DNA of 64,000 nt. Origin: Rostratula benghalensis. Its lineage: Eukaryota; Chordata; Aves; Charadriiformes; Rostratulidae. Location of the stretch: contig VXAI01000083.1 in assembly GCA_013399305.1 (NCBI GenBank), positions 2,400,674 to 2,464,673 of the forward strand, in the 5' to 3' direction. The position numbers were made by a program, and so were the translations under genes. The notes under the pieces are model-generated. The model worked only from the letters and a program-made list of their open reading frames with translations. It had not been told where the DNA came from and ran no database searches. Positions within the stretch are counted from its first letter, which is position 1; every line of letters starts with the position of its first letter. Of this stretch, positions 25,739 to 39,923 are shown one piece after another.

Positions 25739-27866
25739 AAAATCTTAACTTTAATAAATTTATTAAAATAAAACCAAGTACTTAAGTGCTTCTGTATTTT
25801 CAAAAAATATCAGAAAAAAATATCTTACTAACTTCCTAAACCCCCCATGTGAAACCACTGCCTTATTTTATGAAGAAAACAGAATTTTCTTTCCCTTACA
25901 GCATTTGATGGAGGCCTTGCCCTAGCTTTGCCCTGGCATAGGTAGCATGGAGAGAAAGGGATTTGATTACAGACGTATTAAATTAAGGTTTCATCCCTTA
26001 ATAACAAACATACAGATGCGGAACCTGGTACTGTTGAAGCACAAGCATCATATGGGAATTTGAAGAAATGAATTAACAATGCTTTGATTGCAGGGGTAGG
26101 TGCAGCCCTAGTCAGATGTGGGGGCAGTTGTATTGGGGGAACACTTCGTAAATGGCTGTGTGAAATGAATGAGACAGGTTTTCTTTCCTTGGTACCCTCC
26201 TGCTCTTTTATGTCTTCTGTCAGTAAATCCAGGGCTGATTTATATAAAGTAATTCAGAGTAGAAAAAGAAAAAGTGGATATTTTCTATGCTGCACATCAC
26301 TTGAAAAATCCCTGATAGACTCATTATTTACACAAGACTGAATTGTTAACTTTTAGAATTACAAATAAAGCATCATTCCATATGGCGCTACTTTTCAAAT
26401 AACTTTCCTGTAAATCAGAAACAACAAAAGACTGATTACTTAGCAATGCCACTATGTCCATGACATGCATTCATGCTCTTCACAACTGAAGAAGTTAATA
26501 TGTTCCAGCAAGTGCCCAGTGTGAACTGTAACTCAATTCTCTTTCTGTGAGGGGTTTTTTTATGCATAAAAAATTCTCAAGCTTGTGTACTTTTCTTTGT
26601 GTCTATATTTGAACTTCTTGGCTCCCCACTGGCTCTTTACCAGGTGAATACAAGATCCAATAAATATTCAACCTAAACATTTTTCTGTATGCAGATGAAC
26701 AAGGACGTCACCAGCATCAGCTCTACTAGTGCAATGCTGCTCTTTTAACCACAGTTTCTATTGGTCAGGTACAAATAATTTATGTAAGCTACCTTTATTT
26801 AAGCTAAACATCTTCCTTCCATCATCCCTGTTGCAGGACCCATGGGTCAGGCAGAATATGGAAGTGAATCTGCTTTTCATGTTGCAGGAAAGTCCACAAG
26901 ACCTGTGACACCGGTGTAGACCGGCTGTATATTTGCATTATCCCCAGCTGTGTACTCTGCTCCTGCTATAATGGGCACAGTATTGCTGCTCTTGGGAAGC
27001 CTCAGCAACTCAGGGAACACGCCATCCTCCGTCCACTCAGAGCATCCCATCTAGTCAGGGCTGTAGCTGACAGTGCACAGCAAACCCACCTCCTTGATGC
27101 CCATGCCTATGTAAAGGACATATGAGACAGTTTGGACATACGTAACAAATCAGTGAACAGTGAATAAAACAGGTAATGTCTATAAACAACCCTTCATTTC
27201 TTGATATCAGTATTTCTGCTCTTCCCAAATTGCTTCTTTTGTGGATCATTCAGACAATACTTTTGTACTACATATTTATTGTACTCCCTGAATGTCTCTG
27301 AATATCGTTCTCCATTGGCTCACATATGTAATACACTTGTGTAAGCTTTATGTCTACAGATTTCTAGCAACTACAGTACAAAATCAGTTTTTCAGCAGCA
27401 CCAGTAACAAACACCATTCAATGTAGAGTGACCTACTACGTCAGTCAGTTGCAGGATCCAGAGACAAACAAAGGGCTTTGCTTTCTTCAGCATCTCAGGC
27501 TTTTCCAATACATGGACCTGAATTATGAATTCAATTTATTGTTACTAAGAAATATTATACCTGTGATTTTTCAACTCTCCAGAATATGAAGACTTTCCAA
27601 GAATGACAGTACAAAATTTTATTTTTTCTTTCCAGTAATTCCAATTGTGAATTAGTTAAAATTTATAGTACGGTAGGATATAGGCTTTGAACAACACTGT
27701 AGCATACTATTATGCAGTGAACCATAGCATCCACACCTCACTTCTGACGTTATTTCATTGCCATCTGAAGCACGTATGGAGAAACAGGGCCTGCTCTAAT
27801 TACAATATTGTAGTTTTGACTGACAGACAATATGTCTACAATCAACTAATTTGAAAGCCATGTGTT
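25739..27866. other. unannotated noncoding DNA
   Basis: No supported gene. The 85-codon frame at 26084-26341 has no domain. 26690-27100 is moderately GC-rich. It contains a GACGTCA word at 26704-26710, an ATTGGTCAG inverted CCAAT word near 26760 and a perfect ACACCGGTGT palindrome near 26909, but I could not assign it to any gene or repeat. Confidence 0.45.
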
Positions 27867-27920
27867 GCGACAGTTACTTGTCCGACTCCAAAGAGTACGG
27901 AATCGAGACGAATCAGTGTT
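27867..27920. other. CpG cluster in CpG-poor surroundings
   Basis: Five CpGs (in GCGAC, TCCGAC, TACGG, ATCGAG and GACGAA) fall within about 54 bases, while the neighbouring kilobase has almost none. CpG retention at this density usually reflects selection, lack of germline methylation or a recent origin. No coding potential was seen. Confidence 0.4.
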
Positions 27921-30900
27921 ACTATACACTAATCTGACTTAAAAAAAATCCTAGAAAACACATGTATACAAAGAACAGCAACATGGGCCAAGAGGTACTC
28001 CAGTTTTTTTGTATCTTTTGCTAATTTTTACTATCTGTTAACTTTTAAAACATGGCCAGAGCATTTCACAGTAACATTTTAAAATATATATCCCCCAAAA
28101 AACCTACTGTTTCCAAACTTCCTGAACCGCACATTTGTTATTCTAAAGCAAATCTGAATATGAAAATGTGAAAAAATCCACTTTTCAAATCACAAGAATA
28201 AAAACTTTGATATTATTACACATATTACTAATGCACACATATATATAACTGACACTAAAACTATGTTTTTATTCTGACCTCACACAAGCCTGCTTAAGTA
28301 TAATTATTATGCAGTATAATATGACAGAGATATCTGTCATTAGTAGAATTTCTGGAATTTTGAACATACATTTCAATAGCCTAAGTGGACCTAGCTTGGC
28401 AATTTAGCTGACCCCGGAAAAGAGTGCCTTATGTTCATCTTGTGCAATCTGTCCAGTAACAGATGTACACCATTAAGATGTAAAGTGAGGTGGAGGAGGA
28501 GGGGAACAGCAGGAGAAGAGTCAGGCCACTTAGCAGAAGAGCCATGAGCTTCAGTAGGCCAGCGTGAAGGAAGCACGGTAATGCACAAATCATTCAAACC
28601 AGTTTTCAAGTAAACCTGTGATAAACAAATTGCTATTTTTAAAATATTGCATTTAATTTATATTAAATGCTATGTGAACATTAAAAGAAAAATAGCTTCT
28701 CTGCCATGTTTGTGGTGAGAGCATGAGACAAGTAGAAAATGAAAAGAGATTTAGGTATAACGGGGGCACTGCTACAGCTGAAAGAGTGCAGTGAATTCCT
28801 TAGGCTGAGCAGCTTAAAGAGACACGTTGGTGTCGGATGGAGAAGCTTTCCCTCAGCACCATGGACTGGGGGTGCTGGGAAGCATGAAGCCCACAGGCGG
28901 TAAAGTTCTCCAGATTAACAGTTTGTGCCGATGACATGTTCAGATGTTTGAGTTACTTCGCCATAGCAACAGACACAACCTGTCATATTACTAACTCATC
29001 TTCTTTATTACTGCAGTGAAAATACTGGAAGAGTTTTACTGGATTTAAGCTCTGTTCCGCTGATTGGCTTCTGTGAAATTTTCTCACCTGTGTATATTCG
29101 GTTGCTACCACAAATGTGTAAGAACAGACAAGACTTGCAATTAATTGTTTTTTTAAATGTTCAAAGTGCCACTTTCCAGGATTATCACAACATAAAAATA
29201 TTCATCATATCTGCCCACACCAAATGTTGATATAAATTATTTTAAGGCAAATGTGACAATTAAGCAGATTTATTAGCCTTACTACATCATGAAATTACTA
29301 AATGACTTCTCTTTAAAGCTATCCTCTCTTTTTTAATGCAATTATTTGTTTTAGGTACTATATTTTATTTATTGATACATATAATTTTGAGAATGAGCTA
29401 TCTAAGTTAAATTTTGCAATGACAGCATATAATTAACACACAAATGAAGTACATACAGACACTTATTAGCATCACAATATCAGTCTCGAGAGAGGAAAAT
29501 CTGTCTTTTGGACGGAGTTTTTAGTAAATAATTAACAGACAAAATGATCATGGCAACTGTTGCTAAAATGCGCTTTATCTGCAGTCTTAAACATGAGCAA
29601 CTAATTGACTGAAGCTGGATTGCTCATATATAAAGTAGTTTCTTTTACCATGAAGCTGATATGTATTCTGATGGCAGAATAATGGTCAAGTCTGTATTTC
29701 CCTTGCCTATGGCAGGAAGTCCACTCCATGAATGATAGACCAGTAGTTTTCAGAATTGTCCACCATTTCAAGTTTCACGTTTTCAGAGGTATGAGAGTCC
29801 ATACCTATCAATATATTAGAAAGATATGTAGAAAATGAAAAAAATATACTTCCTTATAATTAACAGATATAAAATATAGGTCACTGGACAACTCTGGTGT
29901 TTATCAGAAGCCCTGCTTATTTACCACATATTCTTTTGGGTGTCCTTTATAAAAAAAATAAAAGTGATTGTTTTTTTTTTCCTTGCCCCTCGCACAGTAC
30001 ATGTTGCTCTGGGAGCTTAGATATTGTTTTCAGCTGAGCAAAAGGAAATGTCAGGGATAATTTTGATAAATGTGAGCTCTCTCATATTTTTTGTTAGTGC
30101 TTTGTGTGTCTAATAGCATGCACCTGTGAAGCTAGTTTTTCTTCTTCATGTGACCTCAAAGAACTAAAAATGGACTGCACAGTAAAAAGAGACTATACCT
30201 ACTGTTAGCTCAATAACATTGATGAAAAGATTTAATCAATGTAGAGATAAAATAAGGCCTTCTAATCCCCATCCCATTCAACTCAGCTTCCTGTCCCTCA
30301 CCCTGGCTGAAGAATTTTTCTCAGTAATTGTCAAGTTTGCTTGTCGTGATCAGCTTGGCTAAGGACAAATCTGGACTCAGACATTGTGCTGTGATGAACA
30401 TGCCAAGACACAGCACTGAAGTGCTAACAGTCATTATTGAAAAACTGAAAACCTTTAAATCATTAAAAGACCTTTATGCTCTACCTCTACCAATTTTCAA
30501 AGGAATTACGCTCTCTTTAAATAACCTACTGTGATAACCAATAATTCCTTCTTTCTTACAGACCTTTACTAAGAGGTGAAAAATGCTACAGCATAAAATA
30601 AGAATTTATAAAAAAATCTGTTCAATATTTTGAGTGCTATACTACTCTTCCAGTTTATTATCCTTTGTAGCTAAATGCCTTTGACAATGGAAAGAGAGCA
30701 TCAAGTTACAAAGTCTGGGAAAATTAACTGTGGTTCCAATCAGACATATTTACTGTGAACAAAACATGAAGTTTTTCCTCATGATCTATCAGACAGCACT
30801 GTTCCTCCTACAGGAAGAACTGTGGACTTTTAAAGTTTTCTGATACATAATGTCCAAAATTCCCTAGGTTTACTTCCTTAAAAATGATTATAGAACAGTA

Positions 30901-30950
30901 TATTTTCTTATTCTGTGTAGGTGGTTCTGGTTTGGTTCTATTCTTCTGGG
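27921..30950. other. unannotated noncoding DNA
   Basis: No gene. 28391-28609 and 28790-28940 are GC-richer but unassigned. 29520-29640 has a non-random look, with ATGATCATGGCAACTG and CAACTAATTGAC words that suit homeodomain-type binding, and might be conserved. This cannot be decided from one sequence. Confidence 0.4.
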
Positions 30951-31013
30951 AATAAAAGATTATAAAGAATTGTAGCCTGATCAGGAGAATTCCAACAAAA
31001 AAAAAAAAAAAAA
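30951..31013 (+). other. polyadenylation-signal plus A17 tract, possible retrocopy end
   Basis: AATAAA at 30951-30956 is followed 40 bases later by an uninterrupted A17 run (30997-31013), then a G and more A. This arrangement can mark the 3' end of a processed retrocopy. However, the spacing is longer than the usual 10-30 bases and the upstream sequence does not resemble a transcript I know. Confidence 0.25.
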
Positions 31014-34000
31014 GAAAAAAACAAACCAAAGAACAACCCAAGCCCTTAATTTCTTTGAAAATTCAGATTTCCTACAAAACATCTATAGTTTCTTATGTCA
31101 AAAATGAACTTTGAAGTTTCTTTATCATGTCAAGACTCCCATGCATTCCAGGTAAATAGTAATATGTCTCTTTCAGTCTGAGAAACACAAAATAAGTGGC
31201 TCTCCATTGGCTAGTATGAATCAAAAAGGAAAATAGTAGTCTATCTGGTTTCCTGAAAAACTTTTTCCTAAATAGAATCCATAGAATTCCAAGTTATAAA
31301 ATACTTTTGCTATAAATTAGACAACTCAGGTTTAAAGCAGTTTTAAAAAAATTGTTATTAAACACATTTTTGATATAAATGTTCTTCCATACAGATTCTA
31401 ACATTAAAATACTTCACAGCTAAGAGAAATGTGTCCTGCATTATATAAATTTGCACACACTTGCTCTTAGTCTGTAAGCCTAGACTAGGATTCAATGTGT
31501 CTGTGAAGGTAGACCGAATAGAAATCTGCTTTTTAAATTAAGTGGCTTGTAGTCAAATTTTATTCTTAATCTATCTCTGCTTCTGGAATCCTCTAAGTGA
31601 GATTGTTTTATTTTAGGAATGCTCGTTTAGTCAATTATTCAAATTGTAAAGCTGCACTACAGGCTATAGTCTGTGGGGATTTGTTATGTATTGATGGGTC
31701 ATTTATTTATGAAATTTCTGTGCTCTACGCCCGTTACAATATTGATGTTCTTCCCCTTTGCTCCTTTTTCTGATTTAAGTAAAATGTTAGGTATTGAATT
31801 GAATTAATATACAGATTAGCCATTATAATGAAGTCTTATTTAATCATTAAGATGAGTCAAAAGAGGGGAAACGGAAATCTGGCTGACAGAGTTTCTGTAG
31901 AAGTACAGCTATTCAACAGTCAAGAATCTAGGGAGCAGTCCACAGAAAATTTCAGTAAAGTCCCATCCATGTGTTGGTTTAAACATTGTCTACCTAGGTT
32001 ACTTTTTCTTATGAAGGAAATGTCAGTGTCATCTGCTTCACTCACTCTCCATCTCTCCCAAGAAGGTGACGCATAGTTTATAGCCTACCCTTACAGATGC
32101 ATTTGATTTAGGTGCTGTAGTAAAGTGGAAGTGTCAAGGTGATTCATCTGTCTGCCACCCCTGACAGCTGTGTTACACAAAGTGCCTGAGTGGAACGCAT
32201 TGATTCGGCTAAAGTAGGTATTCCAATATCAAAGGGAAAGGCTTTCTTTGTCATTACAAACACAGCACTGGCTTTTGACCAGTGTAACAAATATAACCTG
32301 CATGAACGTTATGTTGTATATGCTGTTTCCAGGATTCTCTCTACAGCAGGGACCAACAGCAGACTCACTCCTAGTAAACGTGCTTGAAAAAAAGATTGTG
32401 TTGCAGTGACTATATACAATAAAAATAAAATAAAGATGTGATTACAAATAAATTGGTTTCATGGAAAAAACCAAACCCACTTGATCATTACATCCTTGAT
32501 CTGTTACATCTTAAAACAACATCCACTACCAACTAAAAATGTTAATTTTCCTACAAATCCTGCAAAATATCTAGTTTTCTTTCAGTGTGTTCCTGAAGTT
32601 GCTCAGCATATTCCCTTTCATTTAGGGAAAATTATCACCTGTAGTCTATTTTATGAATTGTCACACAGCTAACTTTTATAGGTTCTCATGTTAGTAAAAC
32701 ATATCCTGGGTATTACTGTTTCGTAAAGTAATTCCTGTTTTTTCATCTATATGTGAGAAAACAACCTTGTTGGTCAAGCTGACTGATAGCCATGTATACA
32801 TATATGTAGTCCGAGGTGTCATTTCTAAAATAATGAATTATTAGAAGAGGTAATGCAAACAACCTATGATGATACAGAGTCAATCAAAGCTATTTTTCCA
32901 TCGTAATTCCTACCTTTATAGATCAAAAATAGTTGTATATTTAAAAGTAATCTGAAATTCAGTGTATCAGTTATTGGCGTGTCAGTAATTTATCTAAAGT
33001 AGTCCATATTTTATCATAAGATAACCCAAAATTTTGCAAGTTCATTTAATATTGTGTTGTGCTTTAGAAAAATATGCAGTTCTGTTTCAGGAAAAAAGTT
33101 ATATTTAAATTTTTCTTAGTTTCCTTGGTAATTTGCAAGACAAGAGACTTTGAAATTGTAATACATGTGTGTTTAAAGAGCTTCAGAACATGATATTCTG
33201 CTATAGTAGTAAGAAAAACAAATGCAAAGAAAAAACATCATTTTTTCATAATCAAACTATAAAAATACTACAGCATTGAAGTAAACTGCAGATCATGAAA
33301 ATAAAAGCAACACTTTATATATATATTTGATCAGCTTGGAAAATAAGTGCATAGAGAAAGTTTCAATGATTTTAAAATTGTAGTGTGCACTTCTAAACAT
33401 AGTTTATGATGAAAAATTGGATCATGACGCTGCCCATGGTTTCACCACAAAGTTGGGAGTCAAGACCTCCTGCACTTGAGTCAGGGCTTGACACCTGAAA
33501 CAGCAGTTTTAGGAAACAAGATTTCTTTTTCTGGAGGAAAATGGAAGGAGGTCTCAAAGGAAGTCTCAAAGCACGGTAAAATCTGGGACTTATTCTGAAC
33601 CAGAAATCTTAATTATTGATCTGTTTGCCAGAAAGAAAAAGCTGTCCAACTATGCAGCGTACGAGTGCAGTTTGATTGTTAATTGTAAATATAAGGAGCC
33701 TTCAAATTATTTCAGAATGTTATTATGATTTTTAATTTTGAGTTATAAGCTTTAAATACTACTAAAAAGACCCTTGTCTATCTTGCCATAATAAACTTCT
33801 AAAAATGATTAAAAGAATATGAGGGATGAATGGACTGAAGAAAGGACAGACCTTGTAGGATGCACACAGAAAGTACATAGTGTGTGAATATTTAAGAATT
33901 TGCATGACTTTAGGAGCCAATTTAAAAGGTTATCTCCAGGTATCAGGTGATCTTGCAGGACATCAGTACAGCAGGTAATTTACATAGGTCTACTGAGGCA

Positions 34001-35098
34001 AAATAATTTTGAGTATCTTGTTAGATCTCCAACATACTTGGGGAATGATGAGTAGCAAGTTAAAACATTCCACCTCTAATATTTTACCAGTTGCTCTGCT
34101 GATAGCCTGCTTCATAACTTCAGTCCAAAACTTAGCTTTAAAAAGTTATCTAAACAAGTAATATAAATAGTGACTGGAAAGAAATATTTCCAAATACTAA
34201 AATACAATGTTCTTTTAGTAGCTGCTCAAAGCTACGGAGAAGTGAAGCCATCAGGGACACTGCGACTGGGTTTTGCTTTCTGTATGGGAATGGTTGTGCT
34301 GCTGAGGTATCCACTTGCTAGGTACAGTGGCCATGGCCAACTTGCAAGTTACACTGCTAAGATGTCATGATTGGAGCAAAACAAGTTCATATTGTCTGTG
34401 GAAGAACCTGAGAAATTTCATGAAGAGAAATCTACATAGTGCTATAAAAAAAGTCCGAAGTCTGAGCTATGAAGTCTTGGATGGCAAACTGCTGGCAGGT
34501 GGGAAAATATTCTGGAGATGTATCAGTCTGTGTTTGCTCTAGTCTGATTATGAACACTGGCCTAACCTTCAGAAGTACCCTATCATAACAAGATACTCAG
34601 TTGCCAATAGCAAACCTGTTCTTAAATAAGAAAATCTCAAGGGAAATCAGAAATTTTAGTCATAAAAAGTGATAATGTTAAAAATATTTTAACTAAGAAA
34701 ATGCGCCTCAATTTCTCCAAACACTAATTGTGAGAAAAGATATCTCACTACTACTTTTGCTGGTTTACTGTGACTACTAGCTAACTAGCAGCTCTTCCCG
34801 TGATACTTAGTTTCGTCCTGAATGAACCAGTGCTCTTAGTTAAAGGGCCATTGCTTTTCTGGTCTTTAGGGAAAAACCCATGTCTTAGACTTCAAAGACC
34901 AAGTTTTCACATAACTGCTTATCAATCAGCACAAAAATTATATTAGTCTCTTCACTTCCACCTATTCTTTTATATCAAGTCACGTATGACTATTCTTACA
35001 TATCCCTTTTTTTTTTTTCTGCAGAAATATTCATCTATTTTGCAAGATTGACTGATTTTCTCTAGTTGTCTTTTGATGTTGGAACTGTAATAATTCTT
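31014..35098. other. unannotated noncoding DNA
   Basis: AT-rich. Frames at 31828-32076, 32190-32387 and 34170-34542 were inspected and show no domain. No mobile element recognised. Confidence 0.45.
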
Positions 35099-35116
35099 CC
35101 CCACCCCCCCGCCCCC
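35099..35116 (-). repeat. C-run cluster with G-quadruplex potential on minus strand
   Basis: The plus strand reads CCCC-A-CCCCCCC-G-CCCCC followed by a T run. The complement has enough G in three runs (the middle one long enough to split) for four G-tracts with one-base loops, so an intramolecular quadruplex is possible. Its length is prone to sequencing and assembly error. Confidence 0.6.
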
Positions 35117-37090
35117 TTTTTTTTTCCTTAAAATACTTTTCTTAAACTACATATGTCTCTATAACTTGGTCAACAGACAGTGGTTCAGAAATGAAAATTA
35201 TGAATAAAACCCAACATATGGTGTACAGAAATAATACCAAAAAAATGTTTATATCTTTCACATGGCTTTCAGTAAAGGAAACTATTATTCTGACAACAAC
35301 ATAAGGCTTCTTAAGGAATTTTGGAAATGAAAAAACAACAAAATACTGAAAATACTTAAAATTCTTTACAGATACACTAACGATGTCTTTTTAGACTGCA
35401 AATACATTAAAACATTTCTGAAGCACAACTTTCTTTAACCTATATTCCATGAATGGGATGTCTATGCAGTGTGTGTTGAATGTAACATTGCACAGAATAT
35501 TTTTACAATTGCCTTTAATTTTAAGACACGGACAACTTTTCATTGAGACTAAAGAAAGGAATATGATTTGAAACAAAAAATAATTGCTAGAATTGAAAAG
35601 TCACCAACACTGTATTAATAGATCATTATTAAGATTCACAACTTATTACGCATTTAAGGTCCTAAGAATGTTTCAATTTAGCTATAAGATTTCAGTACAA
35701 ATAGACACAAGATATTCATGAACAAAGTGCATGAAGATAGTGTTTCAATAGGCTGATTGCAAATGATGGTGTGTTGAATCTGTAATATTTTTATGGCAAT
35801 AACATTAGGCTTTTTTATAGAAGTTGTGATGTGACATGGCCTACAAAATATCTGAATACCTTATTCAAAAACTTGTCATCACCTCAAATGTCTTATTATA
35901 AAGTCCTCTGACCAACAAAAATAATTCTAAGCCACTCCTGTACACTGCTTATTTGCATGGAAATTAAGAATTTATCAGAATATTACTGAAAAACCTTTTC
36001 CAAAATTTAGAAAAAAAATTATCAGTCTAACAAAGTCCAAATTCTTTATTTTTTTTCCCCCCAGGGTTAAATGCTTATCTTATTATCTTGTTATGAACCC
36101 ATGCACTTAAATAACAGGCAATAACTCAGAATAAGTATATTTCATCTCTATTTTGTGGTTACTGTTCTATTTATATTGCTGAAGTGAGAAATCCATCCTA
36201 CAGTCCACACATTGACCTAAGGGGTGCTCATGCAGTTTTTTCACATTATCAGTAGTTAAAATGAGTGAGACAGGAAATGCTTATTCAAGCTATAGAAACA
36301 TGAAAGAGGAAAAAATATTCTTTCACGTCTATTTTCCACATTAAAATTGCTTAGTCTGTTTCAAATTTAAAAGCAAGTAATAGCTAAAATATGCATTAAG
36401 TTCTATGAGATAAAAAGCAGCACTGACTACTGCAGACCATCAATACAGATTACTGATTTTCTCTTCTAAACCAAGGACCTAGGCAACAAAATCCCTTAGG
36501 TGATTCTGAAGATGTTACATATCATCATTGTAATGCCAAACCAAACCATGCCAAATCTAGGTTTCATACACTGTTTGCACATATATTACACGAATCCTTT
36601 TGAGGACAAAGATGTGTTTTCTTGGATGCTTGCACTTTACTATGTAAATTCTCAACACATTGCACAGCCAAAAAACTTTTTTCTTGAGCTGAAACTAATA
36701 TGAGAGGGATAATTTTTGTTTTGATTAAAAAAAAAACTTTAGCCCTTAAACACAAGCTGCCATTATTTACATAAGTGAAAGTTCCACTGGAATCATGCAT
36801 GCTTGCTTATATATAGACTGGGTTGTAGTCGATATTTTGTAGAAATATAAAAGAGTTATGAGATAGCTCTGGTTAAAATGACACTTTGTATTTTCTACAA
36901 TTGAAATATGGTAATTCTTCTGGTACTTCAGCATAAAATAATGCAAATCAAATACTGTGGAGCAAAACTCAGCTCAGTAATAGTTCAATTAACCAAATGT
37001 TATAAACAAGGCAGATTTTTATTTTTTCCTCCTAAAATCTGAAAGTTAGCCTCACAAGAACAACCTTTCAACTTGAGATAAGCTGTCCTT

Positions 37091-37111
37091 CAGTCACCAG
37101 ACAGGTGACTG
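37091..37111. repeat. short inverted repeat, 8-bp arms
   Basis: CAGTCACC at 37091-37098 and GGTGACTG at 37104-37111 are perfect reverse complements, separated by five bases. Arms of this length are expected a few times by chance in a window this size. Confidence 0.7.
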
Positions 37112-37324
37112 TAATTTAAGACCATAGGGCTGTAAATGTACCTTCAAAATGGAGCTCTATTTTTTTTAATAAACAAGTACAGCAGCTGAAATTAGAGGAA
37201 AATAAAACAAAAATATACCTTACAAATATAAAATAAACTTTTATTTTTAATATTCAAATACAGCATGCAAAACTGCATTTCACCCTAACTACTTTTGCAT
37301 CTGCGTAATAGCGCAATTAATATG

Positions 37325-37350
37325 TCTTCCATGGATTACTTCATGGAAGA
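37325..37350. repeat. short inverted repeat, 9-bp arms
   Basis: TCTTCCATG at 37325-37333 and CATGGAAGA at 37342-37350 are perfect reverse complements around an eight-base loop. Probably incidental. Confidence 0.7.
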
Positions 37351-39903
37351 TAACACTTTCAAGAGAAATTAAATATGGAAACAACCTTCTGTCTCAAGAT
37401 GTCCCTAAACTGCAGATTGCTAGAACTGTCTCCGGGGAAAAGACAGGAGTGTCTGTGCTTGCTTTGCTTTTTACAATATTCTGAGACATCCTCTATGTCC
37501 CAGTGCTGTAGAGAAAGGCTGGTCTGACAGTGTGGCAGTGGTTATGGACACCAGTCACTTAAGTGCTCACCAAGGTGACTCTGGAATTTTTTTTTGCTAT
37601 ACATTTGTTCTTGATAGAGGGAAGGCACTGAGAGCAGCCCTTAATAAAGGGACACAGATGTTTGTGTTTATTGCACCACCTGAGCTAATTAAAAATCTTA
37701 CCTTTTTAAAAAAGAAAAAAGCTCCCCATGGGAATGAAAAGTGGCTTTAAAAAAAATTACAGATGGGGTAATGAAAAAGGCTATTTTCAAAATAAATTAT
37801 TGGGTTTAGAATTTTTTAGAAAAAAATGAATATTGTGACACTGATTTCCAATTTGTAAGCTTTCGTTGTTTTGATTAAGACATAATGAAGTGGGTTTGTT
37901 AGACAAGCTTATCAACTTCGTCTGAAGTTATATGCTTGCTTTGCAGCACATTATGTTGAGTCAGAGCTTTCTCACTTAGCTTTTAAGAGAAAAAAATGGA
38001 AGAAAGAATTCTGACCATCTTGACCACTTAAAGGCAATAACCTTTGGGAGATAAATATTGCCATGGTATTGCTGTTGTTATATGAATCCTAAAAAAGATT
38101 AAAATCTTGTCGCGTATTTCCTGGCTGTTACTGAGCTTTGCCATGTCCAGAGGGTTTTCCGAGTGAGACCCGAAAGAAAATACTGGTCTCCCTTAAGTCA
38201 TCTCTAGTTACACAAATCTGTATTTCAGTTGGAGGTGCACCTATGCTTTTTATTGCATATTTTATTTTCAAGGACTTGTGAAGCTAATTAATATAAATTG
38301 AACACACTCCTATATTACAGTTAAATTTTCTTGAAACTAAAATGTCAGATAAAAGTTTTAATCTCAATTAGTTTTAGACTCAAATTATTTTTCAGAGATA
38401 AAACATATCTATTCACAGATAGGTTTCTGTGTTTACCTAACAACTAACATATTTTTTCAAGGTCTGAGAATTTTCCATACCATCTTGATACAATTGAATA
38501 GAAGACTCATTTAGCCTAATGAGCATTAAGATTAAATCATTTACTCACAGATCAAAGGAGATTTTAATTATGTAAACGAGTTGTTCAGAAACACAAAATG
38601 TTCCATTAAGCTTCAGAATTAATACATACAATATTTATGAGTTCAGACTTTTTTCCTTGTTAAAAATTGATTGTTACATCAAAAAAGTTTCCCTAGATGC
38701 ACTGATTGAAGGAAAAATATTTTAAGCCGTAAAAGTAGCAGGCATGCAAAGGATTTTACTGCCTTTTGCTTTTCCTTCTCCTCTTCTATTCCCCCCTTTC
38801 TTTTTTGTTGTTGTTGCTCTGAACGTCTTGTCACCAGATGTTCATTATATGTACAAAAATATTGAGTTCATATAAGTAAGTACTCACAGCATGGTAATAC
38901 CATACCACGTGCATGTCACTGGGGTCTCTAAATGGAATTGGTGCAAAATAAAGCAATTCTGGAATATCTTCCATTTAAGGTCTCAAACGCTTTCTATTTC
39001 TTACAACATGTAGCAAGACTAACAAATAACATGGTGCAAACAAAGAACTGAGCTTTGATTCACTGGTGTACCACAAATTCTCTTAAAAGGCACTGGTTGT
39101 GTTGTTGGGTGATTATTTTTGTTTTTTAATGAAGCATAAAGCACTCACTCCAAAGAAGGGTCTCATCCTGCTTCTGTGTTCAAACAGGTATTACTTTTCA
39201 GTGGCACAAACAGTGCTGCACGTGATAGATCATTAAATCACTGTATTATTTCTAACAGCCAAGATTAAAGTAAATGCAAAGAAAGCAAATGGAGGAAAGA
39301 ACATGATTAAAATATGCAAGTTGTATTAGTTATAGAGTAATTTCTTTCTACTAGAAGTTCTACTTAGGAAAGCAAATCAAGAGAATGGAAGTCTGCTGAC
39401 ACTAAGTAATCCTGAAAAACATAGAGAACAGTCATAGGAAAACTGATTACTGCTTAAGAGGAATGCAAAATTCATTCAAATTCTCAAGGCCAGAGGTATA
39501 TATTAACAAAACTTTCTACATGATTATTTTCTACACTTGAGGAAACCTAGAAACTACATTAAAAAAAAATAAAGGTAATGGATACTAGATATGCTAGGAC
39601 AAAATTCTACACTTAGTTACAGAATATGCTCCAGTAGACTCCAATAGATTACTACAGTTTATGAAGATGCATTTGAAAAATCAGTCCACTTTTAAATTCA
39701 TCAGAATTAGCATCTTAGTTAGTAAGACTACACAGAGGCAGTGACAAATGCGTAATTTTGTCCATAATAGTCACTGATGATTCCATGTTAGATTTACAAG
39801 GAAGAAGAATAAAATATTTAAATATTTTGTGAAATCTGTGCCATTATGTCAGTGAAAAATTCCAACACCTTCAACATTCTGCCTTAACAGAGCAGCTGAA
39901 GCG

Positions 39904-39923
39904 TTTTTTTTTTTTTTTTTTTT
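39904..39923. repeat. poly-T tract (T20)
   Basis: The longest homopolymer in the window, followed by AATATATATTTTAGG. It may be the A-tail of a minus-strand retrocopy, but no body is recognisable to the right. Confidence 0.9.

Larger units (their letters stand above)
35117..39903. other. unannotated noncoding DNA
   Basis: AT-rich with no supported gene. Two short perfect hairpins are present (37091-37111 and 37325-37350). Frames at 36500-36800 and 37532-37750 lack domains. Confidence 0.45.

Noticed and set aside
34170..34542. Two plus-strand frames in a GC-richer patch
   Set aside because: No recognised domain, no splice context, and ordinary length for chance frames.
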